Source: Topomyia yanbarensis (lineage: Eukaryota > Arthropoda > Insecta > Diptera > Culicidae). From it: 64,000 nt of DNA. The position numbers and the translations under genes were made by a program. Below are positions 10,041-20,609 of this stretch, in pieces. The stretch's first letter is position 1; each line of letters starts with the position of its first letter. Where the stretch lies: NCBI RefSeq assembly GCF_030247195.1, contig NC_080672.1, forward strand, positions 7,130,001 through 7,194,000, read 5' to 3'. The notes under the pieces were generated by a model. It was not told the origin of the DNA. It made no database searches and saw only the letters and a program-made list of their open reading frames with translations.

Positions 10041-10329
10041 CATCATAACTCTCCGAGCTCTCGATCGAAGCAGTTCGTTTTCTGGTGCTGTGCATAAAGT
10101 GAACAAGAATATATATTGACAGTGAAGGTCAACTATTGTTTGAGGCAGTCTTTGTTCGCCGGTGCCCAGGCTGGTGAAGTGAATACCAGAATTGCCGGAC
10201 ACGCCGCTATATAAGCTAAGTATTATTTTTCTTTCTTTCGTTTCCCTTTCCCCGATCGGTCTACTTTTCCCTTTCCCCTGAATACAAGTTTCATCTCTCG
10301 TTTACACCACGTGCTATCCTCGTGCCTAA
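10041..10329 (+). promoter_or_regulatory. 5' UTR and presumed internal promoter of the I element
   Basis: LINEs of this group carry a TATA-less RNA polymerase II promoter inside the 5' UTR so that the full RNA is remade after insertion. The element begins CATCATAAC. If the A at 10045 within TCATAA is taken as an initiator +1, then AGTTCG lies at +28 to +33 and fits the insect downstream promoter element in five of six positions. This start would leave four element bases upstream, so the assignment is tentative. A pyrimidine-rich tract at 10226-10290 precedes ORF1. Confidence 0.45.
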
Positions 10330-11694
10330 ATGGCCGAGGGCGAAGGAACATTGGATGGGAATGATATTCCCATGGATTTACCGGATAAACCTGATATTAC
10401 TCCCTCCCCTGATTCCCCCAGTCCTCCCCGTATTAAAACATACCCAGCCAATTCAAATGGACCCTGGGTGGTGTATTTCCGGCCCAACACGAAATCGCCC
10501 AATATTCTAGAAATATCACGGGAGCTGACTGCTAACTACCCGGCCGTAGCTCAGATAACACGTGTTCGAGCTAATAAGATACGCGTTATAGTAAATGACC
10601 TCGACCAGGCAAACCAGATTGCTCGCAGCGAGCGTTTTACGAAACAATTCAGAGTGTATGTGCCTTGTAGGGCAGTGGAGATCGATGGAATAGTCGCCGA
10701 ACCGGGTCTAAAGTGCGAAGACCTGTTGAAGTACGGGGTTGGCTGCTTTAAGGACCCTTCACTTCAAAAGGTGAAGATTCTGGAATGCAAGCAATTGTAT
10801 TCCGCAAAAACAGAAAATGATAAGACAACTTATTCTCCGTCAGACTCGATTCGGGTGACTTTCTCCGGGTCTGCTCTTCCCAACTATGTCCTCCTGGATA
10901 GGGTTCGCTTACCCGTTCGCCTGTTTGTACCGCGGGTAATGAACTGCAGCAATTGCAAGCAACTGGGCCACACAGCCACTTATTGTGGAAATAAAAAACG
11001 GTGCGGCAAATGCGAGGGAGAGCATGAGGATGACGCTTGCGGTGGAGAAACTGAGAAGTGTATTTACTGCGGGGGCCCTCCGCATGCTCTTAAGTCATGC
11101 CCGGTGTACAAGCAGCGCGGGGATAAAATTAAGCGCTCCCTTAAGGATCGCTCGAGGCACTCTTATGCAGAAATGCTAAAGAATGCTTCGCCATCTGTCC
11201 CTTCCGAAAATTCCTTTGCTCTTTTGGCTGGCGTTGAGCAAGAATCTGACGACCCACAAGAGGGAACATCATTGGTTAACCCAGGGGAATCCAGGAAGAG
11301 GAGAAATCTAGCCTCCCCTACATTGCCTCGTAAGGGTGCCAAGGTGTCGTCCACTCAGAGTGCGCCATCTACAACCAATAAATCCAACGGAAGTGACGCA
11401 CAAAAGCCGAAGCAATTTGCTCCAGGACTTGGAAATATTAATTCTAACAAGGAGTACCCACCACTTCCAGGGACAGCAAAAACCCCAAGTGTCCCCGTTT
11501 TTCAAACAGACACTCAGTCCAGTAACGGACTAATGAAATTTTCTGACATAGTGGACTTAATTTTCACAGCTTTCAATGTTACTGATCCTCTTAAAAGCCT
11601 TCTGATACGTTTTCTCCCTATAGTGCAAACATTTTTGAAGCAGTTGACTACTAAATGGCCCCTCCTTGCAGCGATCGTATCCTTCGATGGCTAA
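10330..11694 (+). CDS. I-element ORF1: gag-like nucleic-acid-binding protein
   Basis: This 454-residue protein would coat element RNA and act as a nucleic-acid chaperone in the retrotransposition particle. The N-terminal 40 residues are acidic and proline-rich. Residues 45-200 form the conserved region of mosquito I/jockey-type ORF1 proteins (PWVVYFRPNTKSPNILEIS, YVPCRAVEIDGIVAEPG, RVTFSGSALPNYVLLDRVRL). Three zinc knuckles follow: C206-x2-C209-x4-H214-x4-C219, C225-x2-C228-x3-H232-x4-C237 and C244-x2-C247-x4-H252-x4-C257. A basic segment KQRGDKIKRSLKDRSR comes next and a low-complexity tail ends the protein. The start is the first ATG of the frame, in a tolerable context. Its stop codon lies inside the overlap with ORF2. 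Confidence 0.92.
   Translation: MAEGEGTLDGNDIPMDLPDKPDITPSPDSPSPPRIKTYPANSNGPWVVYFRPNTKSPNILEISRELTANYPAVAQITRVRANKIRVIVNDLDQANQIARSERFTKQFRVYVPCRAVEIDGIVAEPGLKCEDLLKYGVGCFKDPSLQKVKILECKQLYSAKTENDKTTYSPSDSIRVTFSGSALPNYVLLDRVRLPVRLFVPRVMNCSNCKQLGHTATYCGNKKRCGKCEGEHEDDACGGETEKCIYCGGPPHALKSCPVYKQRGDKIKRSLKDRSRHSYAEMLKNASPSVPSENSFALLAGVEQESDDPQEGTSLVNPGESRKRRNLASPTLPRKGAKVSSTQSAPSTTNKSNGSDAQKPKQFAPGLGNINSNKEYPPLPGTAKTPSVPVFQTDTQSSNGLMKFSDIVDLIFTAFNVTDPLKSLLIRFLPIVQTFLKQLTTKWPLLAAIVSFDG
11687..11694 (+). promoter_or_regulatory. ORF1 stop / ORF2 start overlap ATGGCTAA
   Basis: The ORF2 ATG (11687-11689) lies five bases before the ORF1 TAA (11692-11694) in another frame. Such overlaps in non-LTR elements are known to use termination-reinitiation, where ribosomes that end ORF1 step back to a nearby ATG. 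That mechanism is inferred here from geometry alone. Confidence 0.6.
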
Positions 11695-14600
11695 GTCATC
11701 GAACGAGGTCACCGATTCGATCACTGTTCTACAGTGGAATTGCAGAAGTATCCTCCCGAAAATCGATTCCTTCAAATTCTTACTAAACAGTTTAAAATGT
11801 GATGCTTTCGCATTATGTGAAACCTGGTTAACTTCTGATATAAATCTCAACTTCCACGACTTTAATATAATCCGTCTGGATCGAGAAAACCCTTATGGAG
11901 GAGTACTTTTGGGGATCAAAAAGTGCTATTCTTTCAACCGAATTAACCTCCCTTCGACACCAGGCATTGAAATTGTCGCTTGTCAAGTTTTAATCAAAGG
12001 TAAAGACCTTTGCATTGCTTCCATCTACATTCCTCCTAGAGCCTCGGTAGGGCACCGAACGCTTTGTAATATCACGGAATCCTTACCGGCACCGCGGCTA
12101 GTTCTGGGAGACTTTAACTCGCACGGTACGGTATGGGGTTGTCTTCATGATGATAATAGATCAACATTAATCCAAGATCTTTGCGATAATTTCAACATGA
12201 CCATCTTAAACACGGGAGAAATGACGCGGATTCCTACACCACCAGCACGCGCAAGCGCGTTGGATTTATCGCTTTGCTCGACATCGCTACAGTTAGATTG
12301 CATGTGGAAGGTGATCCCTGATCCCCACGGTAGCGATCATTTGCCTATCGTGATTTCAATTGCTAACGGTTCAAGACCATCGGAAACAATCAATGTATCG
12401 TATGACCTCACACGGAACATTGATTGGAAGAGTTACGCGACCGCGATATCCGTTAAAATCGAATCCACTCAAGAACTTCCTCCGGAGGAAGAGTACAGGT
12501 TTTTGGCTGGCTTGATTCTCGACAGTGCGAATCAAGCTCAGACTAAACCAGTACCCAGCGCGAATACCCATGGACGGTCTTCCACCCTGTGGTGGGATAA
12601 AGAGTGCTCAGAGCTGTACGCGGAAAAGTCCACTGCATATAAGGCCTTCCGGGAAGACGGGTTACCCGCTAGCTATCAACAGTACGCGTCGTTAGAAAGG
12701 CGAATGAAGAGTCTAATGAAAGCCAAAAAACGCAGTTATTGGCGCCGGTTCGTCGACGGGTTAACGAGAGAAACAGCGATGAGCACTCTTTGGGGTACGG
12801 CTCGACGTATGCGTAACCGTAATAGTACCAACGAGAACGTGGAATATTCCAACCGTTGGATATTCGCTTTCGCCAAGAAGATCTGTCCGGACTCTGTCCC
12901 GGTACAGAAAACGTGCCGCGCCGCGTCTCCTCGCGATACCGCGAACGAAACACCGTTTTCGATGGTGGAGTTCTCACTTGCTCTCTTATCGTGCAACAAT
13001 AACGCCCCAGGGTTAGACAGAATCAAATTCAACTTGCTGAAGAATCTGCCTGACACTGCAAAAAGGCGCTTGTTGAATTTATATAACAAGTTTCTTGAGG
13101 GTAACATTGTCCCTTATGAATGGAGGCAAGTAAAGGTCATCGCCATCCAAAAACCAGGAAAACCAGCCTCCGACCACAACTCGTATCGGCCGATTGCAAT
13201 GCTGTCCTGCATTCGGAAGTTATTCGAGAAAATGATCTTGTTTCGCCTCGACAATTGGGTTGAAGCAAATGGCTTACTGTCAGATACACAATTTGGCTTC
13301 CGCAAAGGCAAAGGGACGAACGATTGCCTTGCGTTGCTTTCTACAGAAATCCAAATGGCCTATGCTAACAAAGAGCAGATGGCATCAGTCTTCTTGGATA
13401 TTAAGGGGGCTTTTGACTCAGTTTCTATCAACATTCTGTCAGAGAAGCTGCACCAGCATGGTCTTTCGCCAATTTTAAATAACTTTTTGCTAAACCTGTT
13501 GTCTCAAAAGCACATGCACTTTTCGCATGGCGATTTAACAACATCGCGATTTAGCTACATGGGTCTTCCCCAGGGCTCATGTCTAAGTCCCCTGCTCTAC
13601 AATTTCTACGTGAATGACATTGACGATTGTCTTGCCAATTCATGCACGCTAAGGCAACTTGCAGACGACGGGGTGGTCTCTGTTACAGGGCCCAAAGCTG
13701 CCGACTTGCAAGGACCATTACAAAATACCTTGGACAATTTGTCTGCTTGGGCTCTTCAGCTGGGTATTGAGTTCTCCACGGAGAAAACTGAGTTGGTTGT
13801 TTTTTCTAGGAAGCGTGAGCCGGCGCAACTCCAGCTTCTATTAATGGGTGCAACGATCAACCAGGTTTTCACATTTAAATATCTCGGGGTCTGGTTCGAC
13901 TCTAAAGGTACCTGGGGATGTCACATTAGGTATCTGAAACAGAAATGCCAACAAAGGATCAATTTTCTCCGAACAATAACTGGAACATGGTGGGGTGCTC
14001 ACCCAGGAGACCTGATCAGGCTGTACAAAACAACGATATTGTCGGTGATGGAGTACGGGTGTTTCTGTTTCCGCTCCGCTGCGAACATACACTTCATCAA
14101 ACTGGAGAGAATCCAGTATCGTTGCTTGCGCATTGCCTTGGGTTGCATGCATTCGACCCATACGATGAGTCTCGAAGTGCTGGCGGGCGTTCTTCCGCTA
14201 AAAAATCGATTTTGGGAACTCTCATATCGATTGCTCATCCGATGCGACATTCTGAACCCGTTGGTGATTGAAAACTTCGAGAGGCTCGTCGAGCTTAATT
14301 CTCAAACCCGATTTATGTCCTTGTACTTCGACTACATGACACAGAGCATTAATCCTTCTACGTATACTCCCAACCGTGTTCGTTTCCTAGATACTTCTGA
14401 TTCTACTGTATTCTTCGACACATCCATGAAGGAAGAGATTCGTGGAATCCCGGACCATATACGCCCTCAAGTGATCCCCAATATATTTTATAATAAATTC
14501 CGAGAAGTCGACTGTGACAAAATGTTCTACACTGACGGATCAAATCTCGATGGGTCCACTGGCTTCGGTATCTTCAACAATACTATCACCGCTTCATTCA

Positions 14601-15373
14601 AGCTCAATGATCCTGCTTCAGTTTACGTCGCAGAGTTAGCTGCAATTCAGTACACCCTTGGGATCATCGACACTCTGCCCACAGATCACTACTTCATCGT
14701 TTCGGACAGCCTCAGCTCTATCGAGGCTCTTCGTGCGGTGAAGCCTAAAAAGCAATTCCCGTATTTTCTGGGGAAGATACAGGAGTCCTTGTGTACGTTA
14801 TCTGAAAAATCTTATCAGATTACCTTTGTTTGGGTCCCCTCTCATTGTTCTATCCCGGGCAATGAAAAGGCCGACTCATTAGCAAAGGCGGGCGCATTAA
14901 ATGGTGACATATACGAAAGACCAATCTGCTTCAAAGAATTTTTTAGTATTTGTCGTCAGAGGACACTCAACAGTTGGCAAACCTCGTGGAGCAATGGTGA
15001 ACTTGGACGATGGCTACATTCCATTATCCCAAAGGTATCAACGAAGCCTTGGTTCAGGGGGATGGATGTGGGTCGGGATTTTATTCGTGTAATGTCCCGA
15101 CTTATGTCCAACCACTACACCTTAGATGCACATTTGCGGCGTATTGGGCTTGCGGAAAGTAGTCTGTGCGCTTGTGACGAGGGCTATCATGACATCGAGC
15201 ACGTTGTCTGGGTATGCGCCGGGTATTTGGACGCCAGGTCTCAGTTAAAGGATTCCCTTCGGGCCCGAGGTAGACCACCCAATGTACCAGTCCGAGATAT
15301 GCTGGCAAATCGTGATTTCCCCTATATGTCCCTTATTTATACTTTCATAAAAACGATAAATATCCCAATTTAG
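11687..15373 (+). CDS. I-element ORF2: endonuclease, reverse transcriptase, RNase H
   Basis: The 1228-residue polyprotein nicks the target, copies the RNA and removes the template. The APE-type endonuclease covers about 1-230, with N18, E45, GDFNSHG at 141-147, and S-D-H with D217 and H218. The polymerase lies at about 400-760. FLDIKGAFDSV is motif A, GLPQGSCLSPLLYNFYVND is motif B, and LADDG with D660 and D661 is the catalytic box. RNase H starts with YTDGS (D950), then VAELAA, VSDSLS and NEKADSLAK, so the D-E-D-D set is complete. The end holds C-x-C-x8-H-x4-C. The first ATG is at 11687; the open frame reaches back to 11666 only through non-ATG codons. ATGGCTAA joins the two ORFs. Confidence 0.93.
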   Translation: MAKSSNEVTDSITVLQWNCRSILPKIDSFKFLLNSLKCDAFALCETWLTSDINLNFHDFNIIRLDRENPYGGVLLGIKKCYSFNRINLPSTPGIEIVACQVLIKGKDLCIASIYIPPRASVGHRTLCNITESLPAPRLVLGDFNSHGTVWGCLHDDNRSTLIQDLCDNFNMTILNTGEMTRIPTPPARASALDLSLCSTSLQLDCMWKVIPDPHGSDHLPIVISIANGSRPSETINVSYDLTRNIDWKSYATAISVKIESTQELPPEEEYRFLAGLILDSANQAQTKPVPSANTHGRSSTLWWDKECSELYAEKSTAYKAFREDGLPASYQQYASLERRMKSLMKAKKRSYWRRFVDGLTRETAMSTLWGTARRMRNRNSTNENVEYSNRWIFAFAKKICPDSVPVQKTCRAASPRDTANETPFSMVEFSLALLSCNNNAPGLDRIKFNLLKNLPDTAKRRLLNLYNKFLEGNIVPYEWRQVKVIAIQKPGKPASDHNSYRPIAMLSCIRKLFEKMILFRLDNWVEANGLLSDTQFGFRKGKGTNDCLALLSTEIQMAYANKEQMASVFLDIKGAFDSVSINILSEKLHQHGLSPILNNFLLNLLSQKHMHFSHGDLTTSRFSYMGLPQGSCLSPLLYNFYVNDIDDCLANSCTLRQLADDGVVSVTGPKAADLQGPLQNTLDNLSAWALQLGIEFSTEKTELVVFSRKREPAQLQLLLMGATINQVFTFKYLGVWFDSKGTWGCHIRYLKQKCQQRINFLRTITGTWWGAHPGDLIRLYKTTILSVMEYGCFCFRSAANIHFIKLERIQYRCLRIALGCMHSTHTMSLEVLAGVLPLKNRFWELSYRLLIRCDILNPLVIENFERLVELNSQTRFMSLYFDYMTQSINPSTYTPNRVRFLDTSDSTVFFDTSMKEEIRGIPDHIRPQVIPNIFYNKFREVDCDKMFYTDGSNLDGSTGFGIFNNTITASFKLNDPASVYVAELAAIQYTLGIIDTLPTDHYFIVSDSLSSIEALRAVKPKKQFPYFLGKIQESLCTLSEKSYQITFVWVPSHCSIPGNEKADSLAKAGALNGDIYERPICFKEFFSICRQRTLNSWQTSWSNGELGRWLHSIIPKVSTKPWFRGMDVGRDFIRVMSRLMSNHYTLDAHLRRIGLAESSLCACDEGYHDIEHVVWVCAGYLDARSQLKDSLRARGRPPNVPVRDMLANRDFPYMSLIYTFIKTINIPI

Positions 15374-16154
15374 CCCCTCTCTTTTTATTTCTCGTTTTTA
15401 GAAGTTTCCTCTTGCCGTGTGGAACCGATATGCTTCAGACTGCCACTATGTAACCGCCGTCGCCCTTATCACTACGGAATCTGAAGCGAGAGCGACTCGA
15501 GGTCCGAAGGATTCCCTTTGAAGGATCCCCCGCGGGTCCGAAGAATACCATCCGCCAATCCGACCTACTAGACTGAGGCGCAAATTTGTTTCGCTGATCT
15601 CCCGTTTGCCTGAAAGTTGCAAGTTTTGCTCTTCTCTACCGGTCACCATCTACGCCTTCTCTCCCCTGTCCTTGATACAACTACTTCTACACCGATTTTG
15701 GAAATGACCAAGCATAAGTATCCGATAAAAAATCAAATTTGTATTCCGTATTCCTAGTTTTAAGATAGTTGTAATTTCTACTCTTTGTTAAAACTATTGT
15801 CCCCCATCTTGTAAATAGAATTGTATCCCTAGTTTTAAAACATCTGTGAAATTTTTCATAAATATTTGTTCCCCCTTTTGTGTACCAAACTATATTGTTA
15901 GTTTTAAGATAACTGTAAATATTTCCTAAAAAACTATTACTATTGAATTCCTTGTTTTAAAATTTTTCATAAAAAAAAATCTTTTGCCCCCTCTCTTATA
16001 TATAGAATTTTTTTTCTAGTCTTAAGATAGCTGTAAATTTTTTCTCTTTTATAAAAAAAAATATTTCAACATTGTAACCTCCTAGTTTTAAGATATTCAA
16101 AATGTAAAAACAAAAGAATTCGGCACCGCCAAGCTAACGCATTTGTGCCTATCA
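15374..16154 (+). other. I-element 3' UTR
   Basis: Follows the ORF2 TAG. The first 370 bases are of mixed composition. The rest is an AT-rich imperfect tandem array. The 3' UTR is where the element-encoded polymerase is expected to begin copying. Confidence 0.8.
15745..16100 (+). repeat. Six imperfect tandem repeats in the I-element 3' UTR
   Basis: The motif CTAGTTTTAAGATA or a close variant recurs at about 15754, 15829, 15898, 15951, 16016 and 16082, a period of 53-75 bases. Each is followed by TGTAAAT-like sequence. A/T runs and, in several units, a CCCCC block lie between copies. The arrangement may form the recognition structure for reverse transcription, which is inference. Confidence 0.75.
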
Positions 16155-16178
16155 AATAAACGAAATGAAAAAAAAAAA
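16155..16178 (+). terminator. Polyadenylation signal and poly-A tail of the I element
   Basis: AATAAA at 16155-16160 is followed by CGAAATG and then eleven A residues ending in the target duplication. A templated signal so close to the tail marks the true RNA 3' end. Confidence 0.8.
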
Positions 16179-16190
16179 TGGGCGTCTGTG
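16177..16190 (+). repeat. 14-bp target-site duplication of I element, right
   Basis: Exact match to 10027-10040, directly after the poly-A tail. Confidence 0.9.
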
Positions 16191-19100
16191 ATCCGACATA
16201 ACGTAAGGTCCAGTACTTTGCTTCTAACTGCGTTTATAATTGTAGGTTCATTTCCATCGTTGCAAACATTGACATCATTTGACAAAAGGTATTTTGGAAG
16301 GTACTCACCTTTCTTATTTATAACCCTGTACATTGATATCACATTCATAGATGAAAGTCTTGTTTATGCTTCTTCAGTACTTTATGAGGGCATCGATTTC
16401 AGAAGGTTGGGCTGTACCCGAATCTCTAGAGAAGAAGGCAGATGCTATCACAAGCTCCTGCTTGCTCCTAGACGTTTTCACTTCTACTGTCATTGCAACA
16501 ACGTTTCGTTGAATGAATGTAATTGGAGAGAATTTCGTTATTTTGCTTATCAAAACTGCCCTTGAAATATTCTAACTTGTGCGATGAGGTATTTAAATCA
16601 AAGATTTTGTGTTCATTGGCTAACGGCTCCTGTATTAGTGCGATTGCTAGACGATCATTCGCGAACCTTCGGGCAAGGACAACTGCTACACGTTTTGCGT
16701 GATGTAATACTGCTGATTCTGTCGTTTCTGGTCGTCGCCCGTTTATTGTCGCCGACAGCTTCTTCAAATAATCATGAAAAGCTTTTATAATTCAGCTCCA
16801 CTTCTTGCACACAGAGTTGTATCACAAAAAATTCAAGAAGTTGTGAAATTTTAATGAGTAGTTGGCATTTAATAACCCAACAGAATCCGGGGTAGATAAA
16901 ATCAGCCCATCACTGTATCAGGATATTTGCTGCGCCACTGGTAATCGAATGATATTACATTGAATCATTTAAAAACAGTGCCAAAACTTCTCGGCTTTCC
17001 TGTAACGGCAGCAATAAAAATCAATTTATTTTGTTGCCCCCCAGTGCCGTATTATTATCTCCTGACTTATGCGATCTGCCAAATGTAACAACTTACTTGT
17101 GTTTTTTCTTTTTTTCCGGATAGCTTTGCGAGAAGAGTAGCGAATCCTGTCCGGGTGTCCGTGTGCAAGACGGATTAATTTCCAAATTCTGAACGTCTCG
17201 AGACCCCTTCCTTCGGTAGCTTTGGGCAGGATTATAATTATAATACTTCTCCCGTTCATGAATCAAAACAATTTATCATGGCGAGCTTGGACCGAACAAA
17301 GGTTGTTATTTTTATTGCCCAAAACATCTACTTTCCGCAAAGAGGCTTAACAATTGCCGGCGAGTGTGTTTGTGTGTTTATGTGAACAAAATCTCCGATC
17401 GAGATAAAGAGAAAGGGGGAAAATCGTGAAATTTCAATTTATACCTTTCGCGTTCCAATTTGCCCTCGGACCGCCCAGCCCGCGCTTCCGCGACGCCATC
17501 AGCCCCGCCGAGCCGCACAATTTGTGGCCCTTTGTCGATATGATAATTGAACATTTTTCATGCTTCTGCGGTCTTCGACAACATCGCCGCCGGGGGCAGC
17601 CAACAATTAATCATAAAGTCTGCCGCGTCCAGTGCGCCGGCAAAGGGCTACCCATAATTAGCGCTACATATTCGAGCAGTGAGCAGTAACAATAAAAAGA
17701 TAAGACAGAAGAAAAGTTGGCTATGCGCGGACTAGTTGCAATTTCAATCTAATTTTTAATGAGCATCGAAGCCACGCCAAGTTCGTGAGCTGCGGGCGGA
17801 AAGCAAACTGTGTCATGAACCACGCCCTTCCCTTCCCCCGGACCGGCTTCTACCAGACAACTCGACTCGGTCTGCTGTATCTCTGGAATCGTTTTCATCA
17901 GCCACACATCGAGCGGAGGCCCACTCCAACTCCGCATGAGTAGGTCTATCACGGAACTGCCTAGTCTCCCGTACGATGCCGTCTGTGGTTACATTCTTGC
18001 CTCCGATTCTTGGCTCGTTTTCTCGAAGCGTTTGAACTCTTTTTTTCCCTATACATCAACTACAACAACCCACAATTGCCGGAGGTGGTCGGTAATCAAG
18101 CGCCGTAAGCTATTTGATTTTTGTTCGGCAGACCACAAACGTTGGGTTCCCCTAACGGCGACCCGTGTCATGATGCGAAGTACTGCACAAATTGGCCTAC
18201 CTACATAAAATTAGTTGCTTCATATGTTACCTACCTTCTGTGGAGTAAAGTGCCCCCAAAGATAAATAATCGTCTTGCCCCGTCCTTTTCACCGTCCATC
18301 GCCACAGCCAGGGGAATTGCTCGGTTTTATTCGAACCTAAGTCTGCTGCTCAGATAAATTCACTATTTTTTCGCTATGATTCCGATGTTTCCATTAGATT
18401 CCTTCAATTTTATTGCACTTCGACACATTTTTACATACAAAAAGAATTCACTTCTCTTTTGTTGATGATTTTGATGCGAGCGTTGTCAATAAAAATTTGC
18501 ACCGCTTGCTTAGATGTCGATTGAACGCTTGTCGTTACTCGCGGACAGAGTTTTAAATAGGTCGTATTCGATGGAATTTTCATTGCAATTCTTTATTGCA
18601 TCCCGTCTATTTTATATTATTTGGCGATCTTTTTCTAGAATGTATCATTAAGTTGCGAAACAAATAACACGCCATGCGATTCAATCGACACACCTTCAAT
18701 CTAGTTTTAATCAGCCAAAATCGGCCTGAATCTACAGCTATATCTGTAGACAATCTGTGCCCCGAAATCGGTTTCACTGCAAACCCGGCCAAAATTCCGC
18801 CGGTCGGACATTGCGAAACACGCGTCACGCTCCGTCCTTCCGAGCTGCACGTTACTAATCCCGAAATGTTCATGGCCGGCATTAAATCCGCTTTTATTGC
18901 TCCGAGAAAAAAGTGTCGCATTTCTGGCTCAAGTACACCGACGATTTGGCTTCGTTGACCGTCAGCGGGCCGCCGCGAAATTTACAAAACCCCGTTCGGA
19001 GCAGCCTCCCGCTGAACACAAAAATCTTGCTTTCCACCAAAAAAAAAACCTAAAAAGAAAGGCTCTATCGAGTGTCATTAATCAAACAAATTCCCGAAAC

Positions 19101-20600
19101 TGCAGCCGCCGGTGTTCGGGCGAGCCAAGCCGGGCCAGATTCACGTGCGGCCCCGAACGAAATGTCAAACGTAATTGTAAGGCGGCAACGGTTGACCGTA
19201 CAAAGAACTGACCATCCAGGATGGGGGTCCCGTGCACACGCGATCTGTTCATTTGGAATATATGCCAAGTAGTTTGATAGGCCTTGCGGTTGTAGGGATG
19301 ATTAAGAAAAATGTAAGCTCACGTGACGACCAGCACGTCGTAGCAAACGTGAAAGTGCAAATTTTCGTCGATGTTCTTGGAATGAACGTTTTTCTGTACG
19401 CAGGTTCCGTTGATCGTAGCAATCCGGTTTAGGCACTTTTACCACGGCAACGTTCATCGTCGCGCGGACGAACGTGACATGGGAGTGAAGTAATCACCGA
19501 CGCTTTACGGTACAAATCTACACCATCAACGTTCACTGACGTCAGCTCGGGCCATCATTTCGGACGATGGCAATCTTTCCAGCGAGGGTTTTACTTCTTT
19601 ACATTTGTACTCAAATGTGCTTTCGACTAAAGGAACGTGGACAACGCGTGTGCTGTGCGCGGGAAGCTGCTGCTGGTCAACGGCTTCTCGAAATCACACA
19701 GAAAATCTTGTCTTGGAAGAACGCGGCGGCGGCTGTGGCGCGTCGTCCCATATCTGAGCGAATGGCGAATGGCCATTGACCTGCTGGACACGCAGCGGTG
19801 CGAGTGAAACGAGACGCACGGCAACGATGGAACCTTAAGCAACTGAAAAAAATCATGTTGATATGCGTGACATTAATTCAATTAGCATACCGTCGCGATA
19901 CAGAAAACCAGCTGGCAACTAATGGACCTCCGGTTTGTCTTATTAGAGAGGAAGAGAGAGAGATAGAGACAGTTAGCTAGGCGATTATTATGAGAGTATA
20001 TCAGTAACGCACAGACACAGCACAGGTTATAGGGCTTATCGCTATTCAGCTAGCCGGCCGGTCAGTTTTCGGTGTCTTATCACCGGTTGCGATGCAGCAG
20101 CAGTTTCAGGAGCCTGCAAGTTTAGTGTCATGAGAAAGTCAATGCACCGGATCTGCTGACATAAGCGGCAACAAAGTAGTTCTTTCTTGAACGTGTAGCC
20201 GATCAAAGGAACCCTGATCGCGTCTCGTCCCGCCTGCTGATGACAGAATCGGCAGGTGGCCGTATCAAAACAAACACCGCGCACAGAAACGTATTTTCGC
20301 ACATAACTGCAATTAAAATCAAGGCCTGTCTCGATCGGTACTGGTCGGTCGGTCGGGCGGTCGGTGAAATGCGATAGCTTCAATGTCTATTGACCTTATG
20401 TCGGTGCAGCAGGAATAGCGCACGGTGGAGTAAAGCTGGAAAATAGATGGTCATAATCTTTTTGATGCTTTAGACGGTGCATTGTGGAATTGAATTTTAG
20501 GGTTAGGCTAAAATTTGAAATCTGGGCGTAAAAAATAGAAGGTTCTCGTTTTTCCTTATGTGTTGTCTATGCTTCGACATCTTTACAATGCAATAATATC
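16191..20600. other. Long stretch without recognised gene or transposon
   Basis: About 4.4 kb of mixed composition, more GC-rich at 17.4-17.7 and 18.7-19.8 kb than the surrounding repeats. No open frame shows a family I recognise, and I found no terminal repeats or target duplications. Purine-rich GAGAGAGA-type and GGTCGGTCGG-type short repeats occur near 19960 and 20345. It could be host intronic or intergenic DNA. Confidence 0.4.
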
Positions 20601-20609
20601 GACCAGTAA

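Larger units (their letters stand above)
10041..16176 (+). mobile_element. Full-length I-clade non-LTR retrotransposon, apparently intact
   Basis: A complete unit of about 6.1 kb: 5' UTR of 289 bases, ORF1 of 454 codons, ORF2 of 1228 codons, 3' UTR of about 800 bases with tandem repeats, an AATAAA signal and a poly-A tail. It is bounded by a perfect 14-bp target duplication. Both ORFs are free of stops and frameshifts, and every catalytic residue I can check is present. It therefore looks young and possibly competent. The ORF1 style, the EN-RT-RNase H order and the LADD polymerase box agree with mosquito I-clade elements such as those called MosquI; a clade name from memory needs a tree. Decayed relatives lie at 27.8-28.7, 38.3-39.7, 40.3-41.7, 45.9-47.5 and 59.3-59.8 kb. 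Confidence 0.9.

Noticed and set aside
13945..14271. Open frames of about 100 codons on both strands inside ORF2
   Set aside because: They are shadows of the long ORF2 coding frame.
16097..16348. Open frames across the right boundary of the I element
   Set aside because: They cross the poly-A tail and target duplication, so they cannot be real genes.
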